A DNA stretch of 64,000 bases, from the NCBI GenBank assembly GCA_949358305.1, contig OX442316.1, positions 11,842,001 through 11,906,000 of the forward strand. The letters are read 5' to 3'. Positions 1-10,182 of this stretch are shown here, in pieces. Position numbers and translations under genes: made by a program. Origin of the DNA: Strigamia acuminata. Lineage: Eukaryota; Arthropoda; Chilopoda; Geophilomorpha; Linotaeniidae. The notes under the pieces are model-generated. The model was not told the origin of the DNA. It was given only the letters and a program-made list of their open reading frames with translations, and did not search any database. Numbering within the stretch: position 1 is the first letter of the stretch; every line of letters begins with the position of its first letter.

Positions 1-1431
1 GTCCCATTTTTCCCACTTCCACCATTTATAAGCACACGCACCGCCGAGTGTTAAGTGGCCTATCAGAATGGGGAGTGAGAAAGAAGGCTGGAAAAGATGA
101 AAATTGGGGGAAGAATAGGACACGTCAAGAGACACATTCCAGGAGCGACTATTGGGAGTCAAAAGGAAAGAAAGAGTTATTTAATTTCATTCAACGCGCA
201 TATCAAACTTTTATAGAAAACTGTAGCAGAAAGAGAAAATGGAACGGAAAAAAAATCTCATTTGTTTTTAATATACGAAAAAAAGAAAATATATTGGAAA
301 AAGATTTCTTCGTTCCCTTTTTAAATCATTTGTGCAAAGTTTGACATTTCCTCTTTAGAATTGAGATGAAAAATAAACCACAGAAGAAGAAACCAAACTA
401 ATAAGAAAAACACAGATGTTTATGAAATGCTTGTTAAAGTCGTTTACTCGCTGGATTTAATTCAGCATGAAATGATGGTAAAACGGAAACATCCGAGTCA
501 AACGCACGTGGTTACAAATCATTAAAACAGAAAGATGCATACTGATTGCTAACGAGAGAAAATTACATCATTTTATTTTGGAAATTCGTATTCCGAAATT
601 TAAAAAAAGAAAAAAAAAAAAAATCAAATAGTAATTTCCAGTAACAAATTCAAACAAGCTCGATGTACCGTTCGACCTGCATCATTAAATTCCTACAAAC
701 ACCTCAACTGATGCACTAAACTTAATTTTGGGCCTATATCCAATTTGAATACACATATACATAAAATCATGTCTAACTTGCAGTTATACATGTTTTGTTG
801 TTTAAATGTGAGCCAGACTAAATCGGCCACCATTCTTTTGAAGTAATTAGACAGAGACAAGGCATAAGGGGGCGCTAGTTGTAAACAATAAAAAAAAAAA
901 ATATCACCAACTAGTGGTGGATTTAAACACTACTGATAAAAGCCAAAAGCACTTTTACTAAGGCAGCAAAGCCAGCTTAATAGTTTTGCTGGAATTTTAA
1001 GGGTCAGAAAATTTCAATTTAGCATAATTAATTAAATGACCAATGACTTCAAATTTCACCTGAGATAAAGTTCAGTATCATATAAACAAAATCATAAATT
1101 ATCAGCAAAAAAATGAATAAGAAAAATATTTTGTCCCCAAAAGCGCATAGCCTTATGTTTCCGAGGGCTAAAAAGCCGTTAAAATATGTTATTTAAAATG
1201 CTGTTTAATCTAAATTCCTTCATGAATCCGCCTATTAGATACAATACTTCTCCCCCCATATAAACACATCTAAAAGCTCTTTTTTGTTGGTAGTCCTGGA
1301 ATTAATGTGCATCTTACAACCGAAGAAATATGATAATTTCAAGTTTGATGTGAAACTATTCACATTAAATAGCAAGCTCGTAATTTACAAAACAGCATTT
1401 AGTGTTATACAGTACAAGACAACATTATTAC
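1..1431. other. Intron 3' of Ig8a (partial)
   Basis: No exon with Ig motifs was recognised on either strand. The sequence is AT-rich with poly-A runs and carries one copy of a dispersed repeat (about 781-1240). The plus-strand open frame at 48-344 has no recognisable domain and low-complexity composition. Confidence 0.6.
781..1240. repeat. Dispersed repeat, CCAGACTAAATCGGCCACC family, copy 1
   Basis: The 19-base word CCAGACTAAATCGGCCACC (from 812) recurs exactly near 16906. It is preceded in both by GTTGTTTAAATGT and followed some 300 bases later by a second block near 1180 (ATGTTATTTAAAATGCTGTT), close to blocks at 17145, 23765 and 54150. This two-ended layout with non-coding interior fits a short non-autonomous transposon. 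Boundaries are approximate. Confidence 0.55.
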
Positions 1432-1551
1432 CTTGAGTCTTCATCCATGTGACCTTCGGTTCAGGGAACCCATTTGCTTGACAATCCAGTTGCAGAGAAT
1501 GTCCTAGCAACATAGAGGAATCCCGCGGCTCCAACGTCCACCTGGGAGGAA
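1432..1551 (-). CDS. Dscam: Dscam exon encoding first half of Ig8 (Ig8a), common exon after the Ig7 array
   Basis: This exon is 120 bp between CGCTGCAG (AG at 1553-1552) and GTAATA (1431 downward), phase 1 to phase 1. Motifs are VPPRWTLEPRDSSMLLGHSL, QLDCQANGFPEPKVTWMKTQ. VPPRW..EP.D is the conserved start of the domain following Ig7 in Dscam, and the exon holds the first Ig cysteine and the core tryptophan. The second half, with the YxC motif, is not found at lower coordinates in this window, so the gene continues off the left edge. This exon is the fixed 3' splice partner for the four Ig7 alternatives, 1.75 kb away from the nearest. Its donor GTAATA is a weak match to consensus. Confidence 0.92.
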
Positions 1552-3299
1552 CTGCAGCGAGAAGAGGAAAGGTCAAGTTTCATGATCCGAACCAAATGTC
1601 GCCTCTATTTTAACCCTCTTGGCACAAGATCAAGAGACAAAAGAACTAATGAAATGATTTCAGACCCCCAATTCGTTTTTCCTAAAAGTTTATAAATTTG
1701 AAAAAATCAAATTCAATTTCCCAAAGTTTTCAATCAATTTATTGATTTATTTTTTTTCCCCATTTCCTTTTATTTTTCTCAAGTTTCTCAACTCGTCCAA
1801 GAAAAGAAATACGAGACAATTTGTGCAACACACTTGAAAATAAATATAAATAAGCAAATCAAAAGTCTACAGGAAGGTACAGGAGGATCAGGGAGGTTAA
1901 ACAAACTTACCTGTAAACAGGCTAACATCAGAAACAAATGAGCAACAGTAAAGTTCAATGCGGGTGTTTATACGTGAGTAGAAAGGTTAATAGGAATTAA
2001 AAAGGACGGGTTGGCTCCCCCTTTGGATGTCTGGACGATGCTAATAAGAAGAGAATTGAAAGAAATTCCAATCGAATCAGTTTGTTGTCCTATAGCTGGC
2101 ATCTGGGAACACATCACTACTGCAAATTTCTTAAGCAACTCAAGAGTTAATAGTAGTTTCTTTTTCCATGTTGTGTGAAATTGTATTTTTTTATTTTATA
2201 TTTTTTATTTTCGTTTTTTAATTTTTTTTTTTTAAAAAAACAAAAAATTCCACTTGCCTGCCCCCACCAGTCAAAAAATCTATTTTAATCATTTTTTTAT
2301 TAAGTTATTTTTTTTTAAGTGAAAAAAGTTATCTATCTTTTATGATGAGTTTGTTTGTGGTTAAAATTTTGTTTCCATTGAAAAATTGGAGGAAAGAGTC
2401 GAGGTTAGGATAGGACGAAAGGGGGGAAAAAAATCTAGAAATTGTAAATGCAAAACAGTTCAAGAAAATATATATATATTTTGTTAGCATTTTGAGATAT
2501 GAACAAAAAAGTTGAGATAAACATTTGAAGAAAAAAAAAATATATCCTTGCAATAGATATATAAATATATAGATTATATATATTTATACAAATATTAGAA
2601 AACAATTGAAGTACTGTATGTACAAAATATCTCAAAACTACAAACGTTCCATATTATTCATAATGTACAAAAATAGTGAACGTTCCATAGAGATAAAATG
2701 CAAAATTCAAGCTCAAAACTAATATCTAGAAAATAGTGGTTGCTATACTTTAAAGTACCAACAGATCTTTTTAAAAAAAATTAATAATCAAAGATGTTGT
2801 TGATACATACGTATAGAAATCGTATTTAAAAAAAAATAGCAAAAAACTACACCAAGACAAAAACGGGCAAAAGTGGTTTCAAAAACGGTCAAAAATGGAT
2901 ATATATATATAGAGAGAGATAAAAAATGCGCAGGCATTTATTGCATAAATTAAAAAACGAAAAAATCAAAAATAATCACGTTCTTCGTCATGCAATTAAA
3001 AACATTACACGGCAATAGGATTAAAGTGGAAAAAATTACAAACTTTTAAATTAAAAAAATATCAATTTTGGGAATAATTTTTTAATAGTTAAAAAAAAAA
3101 TAAATAAATAAAAAATAAAAACTTCCACTTTAATTTTATTGTCTTTTCTTCCAAAAACCAAAAAATAAGGGATATAAAAAAGCCAAAGCGGTGAAAAAGT
3201 GTATTAAAAAAAACCGGAAGTTCTTTAAACAACAAAAAAAGTTAGAAGAAAAAACAAAAAAACAAAAAAAAAACTTCCGGCGTGGGCGAGTGTATTTAC
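1552..3299. other. Intron between Ig7 variant 4 and Ig8a
   Basis: This 1.75-kb intron is extremely A/T-rich with many homopolymer runs. It contains a recursive-splice-like site on the minus strand (AG|GTAAGT at 1912-1905) and, near its 5' end, a perfect 9-bp stem (3214-3222 with 3272-3280). This is the position where the insect exon-9 cluster carries a docking-type RNA element, but I could not show one here. Confidence 0.6.
3214..3280. other. Inverted repeat beside the donor of Ig7 variant 4
   Basis: CCGGAAGTT at 3214-3222 is the exact reverse complement of AACTTCCGG at 3272-3280. In the pre-mRNA this gives a 9-bp GC-containing stem closing a roughly 49-base U-rich loop, about 20 bases downstream of the splice donor of Ig7 variant 4. 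A regulatory role is inferred only. Confidence 0.5.
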
Positions 3300-3590
3300 C
3301 GTAGACGACTAAAGGGACGGTGAAGGTGGCGGTCGCCGCGTGGTTACTGGCGATGCACGTGTAATTGCCGCTGTGGGCGCGACTTAAAGGGTCAATTGAC
3401 AAGACGCTGGAGTACTCGTCAAACGCCCTCACGCTCATGCCGCCCACGTCAGGTACGATCGGCAAACCATCTTTCTCCCATCGAATGACCAGGGGAAGAT
3501 CCCCGCGGCTAACCACGCACGAGACGCGCACGAGCATGCCGTCGAGCAGGTGCTCGTCTTGGAAAGTGAAGGGCACGATCTTTGGGGGGA
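3300..3590 (-). CDS. Dscam: Dscam alternative Ig7 exon, variant 4 (3'-most)
   Basis: This is the last Ig7 alternative: 291 bp between TGTTTTGCAG (AG at 3592-3591) and a GTAAAT donor (3299 downward), phase 1 to phase 1. Motifs are VPPKIVPFTFQDEHLLDGML, VSCVVSRGDLPLVIRWEKDG, SVRAFDEYSSVLSIDPLSRA, SGNYTCIASNHAATATFT, LVVY. It is intact, with both cysteines, the core tryptophan and no stop. The exon is distinctly richer in G+C than the surrounding A/T tracts. A 9-bp perfect hairpin stem (3214-3222 with 3272-3280) starts about 20 bases past its donor. The plus-strand frame over 3365-3652 is an antisense shadow. Confidence 0.94.
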
Positions 3591-4062
3591 CTGCAAAACA
3601 TAGTCCGTCAGTGGAGAAACAGCCAAAATGGTATATACATATTAAACGATAAAAACAAAGAAAAAGCTAAAAGGTAAAACGAAAAAAAGGGGGTTGATAG
3701 TCACTTGAAGTCCAAAAAAAGTAGGATCAACATCGGTCAAGACTATATAGTGATAGATATTAAAAAAAAAAAAAAAATTTCTTTTAAAATTTTTTTTTAT
3801 GAAAAAAGAATAAAATTCATATATATATATATAGTAATTTGTATATCATTAAAAAAAATATGTATAGAGCAAAAAATGAATGAGAAAAAACGAAAAGAAA
3901 AGAATGAAAAAAAGAAGAAAAATGGTGGTGGCAGTGGTTGGTGTGGTTCCAAGCAGGTTGGTTGGTTTTGTCTTTAAATGGATTTTACACACTGTTTAGT
4001 ACTCTGCACTTCTCTCTATAAAGCGGATATAACACAGCATAATTAGTTGGTAAGGCCTTTAC

Positions 4063-4350
4063 CGTTGACCACCAATTCGGCCGTGTAGTTGACCGTGGCC
4101 GCTGAATTGTGTGCCAGGCAAGTGTAGTTGCCACTATGTGATTGGAGTACCGACTCGATTGTGAGGATACTGGAATAGTCGTCGATTTCGCGAACCACCA
4201 CGTGATCCGAAACCGGAATAGGGGCACCGTCCTTGTGCCAACTGATGGATAGTGGCAAATCGCCCTGGTAAACTACGCACGAAATTCGGGCCAGAACACC
4301 CTCAAATAAATGATCACTCGGAAACGAGAAAGGGACGATCTTTGGAGCAA
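4063..4350 (-). CDS. Dscam: Dscam alternative Ig7 exon, variant 3
   Basis: This is the third Ig7 alternative: 288 bp between TTATTCACAG (AG at 4352-4351) and a GTAAAG donor (4062 downward), phase 1 to phase 1. Motifs are VAPKIVPFSFPSDHLFEGVL, ISCVVYQGDLPLSISWHKDG, VVVREIDDYSSILTIESVLQ, SGNYTCLAHNSAATVNYTAE, LVVN. Both Ig cysteines and the core tryptophan are present, as are two N-Y-T sequons. It is the only variant starting VAPK rather than VPPK. The donor GTAAAGGCCTTAC is close to self-complementary. It shares CVV..GDLPL with variant 4, which suggests these two neighbours are the more recent duplicates, though I did not compute identities. Confidence 0.93.
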
Positions 4351-5453
4351 CTGTGAATAAAAAACATGTTGGAATAGGGGTTAAATAAAAGGGGGCCATT
4401 TCTGCAACGCCCTCTTCTGGATAGCTGTGGAATTATGGCGCTAAACTTGAGTGTAAATAATAAATATAAACAAATTAAACACATTTCAATTATTTTTGCT
4501 TTTAAATGAAATAAACTGATTTAAAAATGCAGATTAGAATGAAATTTATCGTATTTGATTTAAATGTAAACAGAGGACGCTCACAAGTGCTTGGGACAAG
4601 ACATAATGCAAGAACATGGATACAACAGCGTCCTTGGCACTGCTTCAAATGAAGAATAAAATGTAAACGAGTGAATAATTGTAAAAACTTTGCATTTGGT
4701 ATCCGGAAATCTATATACATATATATTTAAAAACCAATTTTTTCTTCTTCTTTCTTTTTTTAAAAAAAAAATTAAATCTGCACAAAATTCGATTTCCGGA
4801 GGATCCAAGAGCATCGTAAATAAAATATAAAGCAATAAATAGAACTACTTTTTAATGATTAAAATAGGCACCACATATAAATCAACAATTTCGCACAAAT
4901 AAAAATGGTTCAGACTTGACGACAAATTCACAGGCAGAGTACGATGGGCACGAAAACAGACACACGATTGATTCACTTCAATTCCCTGCACCTCCTCATC
5001 ACAAACAGAGGACGTGGGGTACAAAAAAACGTTTAAAAAAAAGAAAAAAGAAAAAAAAGCGAACGCGCGCGTCACATAAAATTGACGGCGGACAAACATA
5101 TAGGGGAGGGGTGCTGGGATTAAAGAGTTAAAACAACCCCTCCCCCTATATTTAAAAAAAAAAAAATTAACTACACAAAACCATCACCCTAAAAAAGATC
5201 ACAGGTTGGTTTTAGACACGCACATAAGACAAAAAATTCGCAAAAAAAGAAAAAATAATTCGGGGAAAGAAAAAAAAATCGACACGGTAGGCCACACGGC
5301 AGAGCACGAGAAACAGACAGTTACACAACCGGGCTCGACACGTCACATAATCACGTGTAACAAACGTGACGTCAAAAATATATAATATATAAATGGACGT
5401 GCACAGGGGAGACGGGAAAAAAATATTTCGTTGTCAGTTTTTTATTTCGTTAC
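4351..5453. other. Intron between Ig7 variants 2 and 3
   Basis: This is the longest intron inside the array (1.1 kb). It contains no fifth Ig7-like sequence: the G-N-Y-T-C and W-x-K-D-G codon signatures of the other copies are absent on the minus strand. It holds the GC-rich inverted repeat at 5099-5150. The open frames here are low-complexity. Confidence 0.6.
5099..5150. other. Strong G/C inverted repeat in the Ig7 array
   Basis: TATAGGGGAGGGGT (5099-5112) is the reverse complement of ACCCCTCCCCCTATA (5136-5150) apart from one extra C. The pre-mRNA would form a 14-bp stem with one bulge and a 23-base loop. The stem is built from G-runs (GGGGGAGGGG), which are also known binding sites for hnRNP F/H-type splicing factors. 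It stands out sharply in an A/T-rich intron. Confidence 0.6.
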
Positions 5454-5741
5454 CGTGCACCAACAGTTGAGCTGTGTAGTTGATTGCGGCGGCCATGTTG
5501 GCGGCGATGCACGTGTAGTTGCCCGTGTGTTTTGATGTTACACTTTCAATGTGCAGTGAGTTGGCGTGCTCATCGTAATTGCGCGTGAGGATTCCCAGGG
5601 CTGATGGCAACTCGTGCCCATCCTTCAGCCATCGGAAGGAGATGGGGAGGTCGCCCTGGGATACAGCGCACGTGATGTGTGCGCGCATCCCCATGTAGAA
5701 CTGGTCGTCTAAGAACGCGAACGGAATGATTTTGGGCGGGA
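5454..5741 (-). CDS. Dscam: Dscam alternative Ig7 exon, variant 2
   Basis: This is the second Ig7 alternative: 288 bp between CTCCTTTAG (AG at 5743-5742) and a GTAACG donor (5453 downward), phase 1 to phase 1. Motifs are VPPKIIPFAFLDDQFYMGMR, ITCAVSQGDLPISFRWLKDG, GILTRNYDEHANSLHIESVT, TGNYTCIAANMAAAINYTAQ, LLVH. It has two N-Y-T sequons. It departs most from the other three in the centre, where the DDYSS/DEYSS block of the others is replaced by DEHANS. The acceptor is preceded by a short pyrimidine stretch (TTTTTCTCCTTTAG). Downstream in the transcript lies a 1.1-kb intron carrying the strong inverted repeat at 5099-5150. Confidence 0.93.
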
Positions 5742-6043
5742 CTAAAGGAGAAAAATATAAAAAAAAACACAAGGAGAGGAGATAATAAAAATGGAGAGCG
5801 GTAGTGACAACGTCAATATATGGATACAAAAAAAAAATAATAAAAAAAAAAAATCCATCACCCGTCCCTCAAAAGAGAGAAAAATAAAAGAAAGAAAAAA
5901 AAAGTGACTGCTTTTATGCGGCGCACATTTCGTAACCATAGCAACCTCATCCCCACCGCTCTCCACTTTTCGGAGTGAAGTAAATAAATAGATATGGTAG
6001 GAGAGCAGTAGTTAGAAGCACTCGCTCGTGCTGTGAGGTTTAC

Positions 6044-6337
6044 CGTTGACTGATAGCTGCGCGGTGTACTGCGCAGTCGCCGCCTCATTCGTCGCTATGC
6101 ACGTGTAGTTGCCATTATGCCGCGGCGTTACGTGACTTATGCTCAGAATGCTGGAATAGTCGTCTAGGTCGCGCACGGTGACGCCGGCAAGCCCCGACTC
6201 CTGCAATGGATTTCCATCCTTGGTCCAGCGCAAGTAAAGAGGCGCGTCGCCTTCGCTCGCCACGCACTGCAGCCTCGCCCGCATGCCTTCGCGCACTAGC
6301 TCGTCTTGAAACGAGAAGGGCGTGATTTTGGGAGGCA
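6044..6337 (-). CDS. Dscam: Dscam alternative Ig7 exon, variant 1 (5'-most)
   Basis: This is the first of four tandem, diverged exons each encoding one complete Ig7 domain; normally one would be used per transcript. It lies between GCATTACAG (AG at 6339-6338) and a GTAAAC donor (6043 downward). It is 294 bp, phase 1 to phase 1. Motifs are VPPKITPFSFQDELVREGMR, LQCVASEGDAPLYLRWTKDG (first cysteine, tryptophan), RDLDDYSSILSISHV, NGNYTCIATNEAATAQYT (second cysteine, N-Y-T sequon), QLSVN. PPKI.PF.F and GD.P...RW.KDG are the hallmarks of arthropod Dscam Ig7 (Drosophila exon 9). The split codon makes VPPRW with Ig8a. It is separated from variant 2 by only 302 bp. Confidence 0.94.
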
Positions 6338-8422
6338 CTGTAATGCAACGGGATGGTCAGCCTCGGTTTTACGCACAAAGCTCTTGCTGCCTGAAATTTA
6401 AACGAGACAATAGGCGCCGTCAAATGCGCTCGCACAAACTCATTGAATGCGCCTACTGTCTCACCTTTTTCTTTATTTCATTATTTTCATTTCAAGCCTC
6501 ATTGAACACCATTTTATTGCTCACTTATTGGTTCGTTATGAGACCAGACTGGTTCTGGCAAAATGTCATTAGTGCATCTGCAGATAGGAAATTTGCTCTT
6601 TTATTCAATAAATCCATCATCAATATAGATGGTAGATGTTTGTTGGTGTTTATATATTATATTTATATATAGATATATATATATAAAAGCCAATTTCTTC
6701 CGCTAGGGAAAAAAGGTGAAGCAATCAGGCAGCAAGTTGCTGTTGCTACAATTCATTACCTGCATTGAATTCACTAAAGACAAACTTACCCAATAAAAAC
6801 ACAACCCTGCATGTGAATAATCACTAGGTATATCGATTTACTAGTCATTTACACGTATTTGCATTAATATTAAAGCCTAGCCATTGAATTCTGTTCTTTT
6901 GTTAAAAATCTTTTTTTTACTAGTAATCTGGCAAATTACCCTTATTCGATGCTGAATTTGCTGCCATAGCGTTGAATAATGACATGAATTAATGTTTGAA
7001 AAAACGTTAACAGGGTTTGTGACATAAAAATGTTCCATTTAAAAGTAACCAAGCGTCTCTCAGAAAATTAAAAAAATTTTTTTTTAAAGAATTCAATTTC
7101 TTTTCTTTCAAATCCGATTCCAGCTTCTTAGAATTTTTCGAATATTTAAACAAAATAAAAAAATTAAAGTCACAAACTATAATTGAAACATTCCAATACC
7201 AAGGTAGTATTTTTATCCAGACTAATAATGCGCATGTTTTCAATCCCGCTCAATTTGTCTGTTTTAGAAAAAAAACCACTCAAAAAATAAATCCCAAACT
7301 CTAAATAATTAATTTTCATGTCGTAACCCTTTTTTTAAAAAAAAAAAAAAAAACCATTGCCTTTAACTAATACGTCAATTAAACAAAGCCAGTTGGAAAA
7401 TGAAATTAAGCAGATGCAGACGTGCTTCTAGTAGAAGATTAAACCAACTCATTAATTGGCAAAGCTTTACAACGGTTAACGATTTGTGGCTCAAACTATA
7501 CGAGCGCCTCGGCTCGTGTTTAGTGTTTGCCGTTGTCAGTTGTCACGGCAACGAGGTCCACAAAAATTGACCTCGGAGCACTTGAACTATAAGGCGACAA
7601 ACTCCGTTTTCGAGTCGCATCTTGCTTTACATGATACTTTGCAAAACTGTTACTGTTAGTATTCTCATTCACGCCATTATTAAGAGTTCAAGGTCTTAAA
7701 CTCTTGAGTGTGTTCATTTATTTACTCTTTTTTTTTTTTTTTTTAATATTTTCGTTTTTTATTTCCTTCTTTTCATCTCCAGGTTTTAATTAATTAGAAA
7801 ACTAATTTTCTCCTCGTTTTATCTTTGCCATCTGCAACATTTAATAAGTTTTTTTCTTTCTTTTCTTTTTAAAATCTTAAAAAATGTTAATTTGTTAAAT
7901 TAATTTCATTTTTCAAACTTTAATCGGGCAATTATTAACTAGAAATGGTTAAAACGCATCTAACATTCGCTGTGACTGAAATGAAGATGTTAGCTCCTTT
8001 TTTGATGCAAAGGCCGAGGTTTTATTGGCAAAAGCGCCGCAGACGAAATGGTAAAAATGAATATATATATATAAAAAAAAAAAAAAATGGAAATCCGCGC
8101 ATGCGTATTTTAAGTAACACAAGATTGCAAGGTCATTATTTGTTCATTAAATCGATTAAATGAGCATAACGTTTTCCATTGTGTAATTTAAATAGCCGAA
8201 GTTAAATGATCTATCTTTTCAACGATGATTCGCCATTTTAGAAACGTTAAATATTTTTTCTAAAAAAAAAAAAAATCTATAGAATTCAAAACATTAAAAA
8301 AAAAATATTAAAAAAAAAAAATTATTGATGAAAAAAAAAAACTAGATGAAATACCCACCACCGACACTTGAAATTGACAATAATTTTTTATCTTTTTGAA
8401 GGAAATAAAAATCTCAGCTTAC
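6338..8422. other. Intron between Ig6b and the Ig7 array
   Basis: This 2.1-kb intron lies between the common donor and the first alternative exon. No further Ig7-like exon was found. An imperfect inverted repeat lies at 6412-6454 (AGGCGC with GCGCCT and flanking bases), 75-115 bases upstream of the variant 1 acceptor. An X-box-like palindrome lies at 7539-7552. The rest is A/T-rich with homopolymer runs. Confidence 0.55.
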
Positions 8423-8584
8423 CCATGACTGCCATTTCCACGTGTTCCTGTGCACTTTGGCCTTTATCATTGACAACCGTGCACGTATATTTGCCACTGT
8501 CAGCAGCTCGTTGTACTTTACGTATAACGACTGTACCATTGGGAAACGCTATTTGGCGTAAATTAAATGGAAGCGCCCTACCAT
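8423..8584 (-). CDS. Dscam: Dscam exon encoding second half of Ig6 (Ig6b), last common exon before the Ig7 array
   Basis: This exon is 162 bp between TTTGAATAG (AG at 8586-8585) and a GTAAGC donor (8422-8417), phase 1 to phase 1. Motifs are DGRALPFNLRQIAFPNGTVV, IRKVQRAADSGKYTCTVVND, KGQSAQEHVEMAVM. LP.N.RQ..FPNGT..I..V.R..D...YTC...N..G.SA...(L/V)E..VM is the Dscam Ig6 C-terminal half. It ends ATG-G, so joining to any of the four Ig7 exons (which begin TG, TC, TT or TC) makes a valine codon, giving MAVM-V-PPK. It is therefore the fixed 5' splice partner in the alternative choice. The plus-strand open frame over it is a shadow. Confidence 0.94.
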
Positions 8585-10071
8585 CTATTCAAAACAAAAA
8601 TATTTAAATATTAATAAAATATGTCAAAATTCTCAAAACTTATATCTTTTACTCAAGAGTTTTCAATTTCAAATTAATCACAGTTCATCTAATGTGCAAT
8701 TTACCCCTGCTGCATAACCACCACCCATTCCCAACGAAACCACACCAAGTTCAATTTGTTAAATTAGTGGACCGCGCACACTCACATCTGACATGCAAGA
8801 ACTAAGAATCCTATCCGATATAACGACCTCGGGGCTTGAGTTTTCCAAATTTCTTGGCTCGATGCCCAAAACTAACAGGTTATCTCTTTACTCAAACATC
8901 AACTGCCTGCACTGGTTAATTCATCAGTTCCCAAATTCAGACCCAACATGTAAATAAGACAAACAAAACAAAATTATCCTAATTAATTTTGCTGCTTATT
9001 CGCACTTCAGTAGGTAAAAAATAAACAGGAAGCTGGATTCAATAAACTATCGTTACTCGATTTACGCTCATTCTCGCCATAGATCCTCATTTTCTCACCC
9101 GATCTCACGTCTAATCTTGCCTGATTATGCAACAAAATTGTATTTATTGCAAATTTATGACGAATCTTAATCGATAATTTTAATCTACCTTAATAAAATA
9201 CCCGCGCTCTATTGACCGAACCCGGATTCAATCGGTTTGGTCAATTTAAATATTTATTGTCATGTTCTTAATCAATTTACCGGTATACATTTATTTTACC
9301 CGTTTTTGACAATTTGATACCGCGTTCAAATAGCATTTAAAGTAATTAACTACCGGTAAACATTCCAGTCTCGAGTTTTTACCATGATAACTTACGGCCA
9401 CGATCCTGATCCTGAAAATGGAATGCAAAGAGTGTTTCCCGGGTGAAAAACATTACCTTAAATCAGACATGCATGAGAAGCAATTGGGGTTCCCAAGTAC
9501 TACCCAGTAGAACTTTTTAACGGGCATGATATTTAATCTAAATATTCTGGCGCATTTGAGCGCAAACTCATTTTCTCTATCTCTAACTCCTATCAATTTT
9601 TTTAATTAAAGATTCACACTTACCTTCCCCCCTCTGCTTTTTAATTATTCACACTTTGGTGTGATTCCCTACTTTCAACCCGGGTTCCAACCCCCCCGTT
9701 ATTAGTCAACCTTCCACCCGACGAAGAATCCTGTCAAAACACTCCGACGGTCACTTTAGAAGACTCCAATGGTCTCTTTTCTCTTTGAACTGAAAAAAGT
9801 TCCATTTCCATCATCCTGAAACACATATTGCTAACTACTTCAGCTTTTATCATGCCTTTTGACGTTGCCAGCCCCTAGCAGTTTGATAGACATTGCTTTT
9901 CACCATTTCATCCAAATAGTAAAGAGAAATATGATTGAAACGGGGGTCGATGGTTCGAAGCGCCCGATAGCCCATATCCGAACGTGCCAACCGTAAGTAA
10001 TCATCATGAATCTGCGCAGCGCCCATCAAAGCACTTATAATTAATAACTTGTATCCAATTTTGTTTTGTAC
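8585..10071. other. Intron between Ig6a and Ig6b
   Basis: This 1.5-kb intron has no recognisable exon, repeat array or RNA gene. Its composition is more even than the neighbouring introns, with fewer homopolymer runs. Confidence 0.55.
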
Positions 10072-10182
10072 CTTTTTCCCAATTAATACTTGTAACTGGA
10101 TACCCGTAGTAGAAACAATTTAATCGAACATCTTCTCCAGCAACTGCAGTCACTTTTTCTAAAGGCCGTATAGCTGGACGCC
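10072..10182 (-). CDS. Dscam: Dscam exon encoding first half of Ig6 (Ig6a)
   Basis: This short exon of 111 bp lies between TTTGAACAG (AG at 10184-10183) and GTACAA (10071 downward), phase 1 to phase 1. It is too short to show as a long open reading frame but translates as RPAIRPLEKVTAVAGEDVRL, then NCFYYGYPVTSINWEKG. It contains the first Ig cysteine and the core tryptophan. YIR.ME/LEK...VAGE....C...GYP..SI.WE is the Dscam Ig6 N-terminal half. It is joined to Ig5 by a split glycine codon (NIYG-RPAIRP) over a 239-bp intron. The donor GTACAA is weaker than the others in this gene. Confidence 0.9.

Noticed and set aside
3365-3652. Plus-strand open frame of 95 codons over an Ig7 exon
   Set aside because: It is antisense to Ig7 variant 4, has no recognisable motif and runs past the real splice borders; the minus strand has the Ig signature.
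4920-5110. Short open frames with K/R-rich ends near the Ig7 array, considered as an additional exon
   Set aside because: No Ig motif, low-complexity A runs and no phase-1 splice borders.
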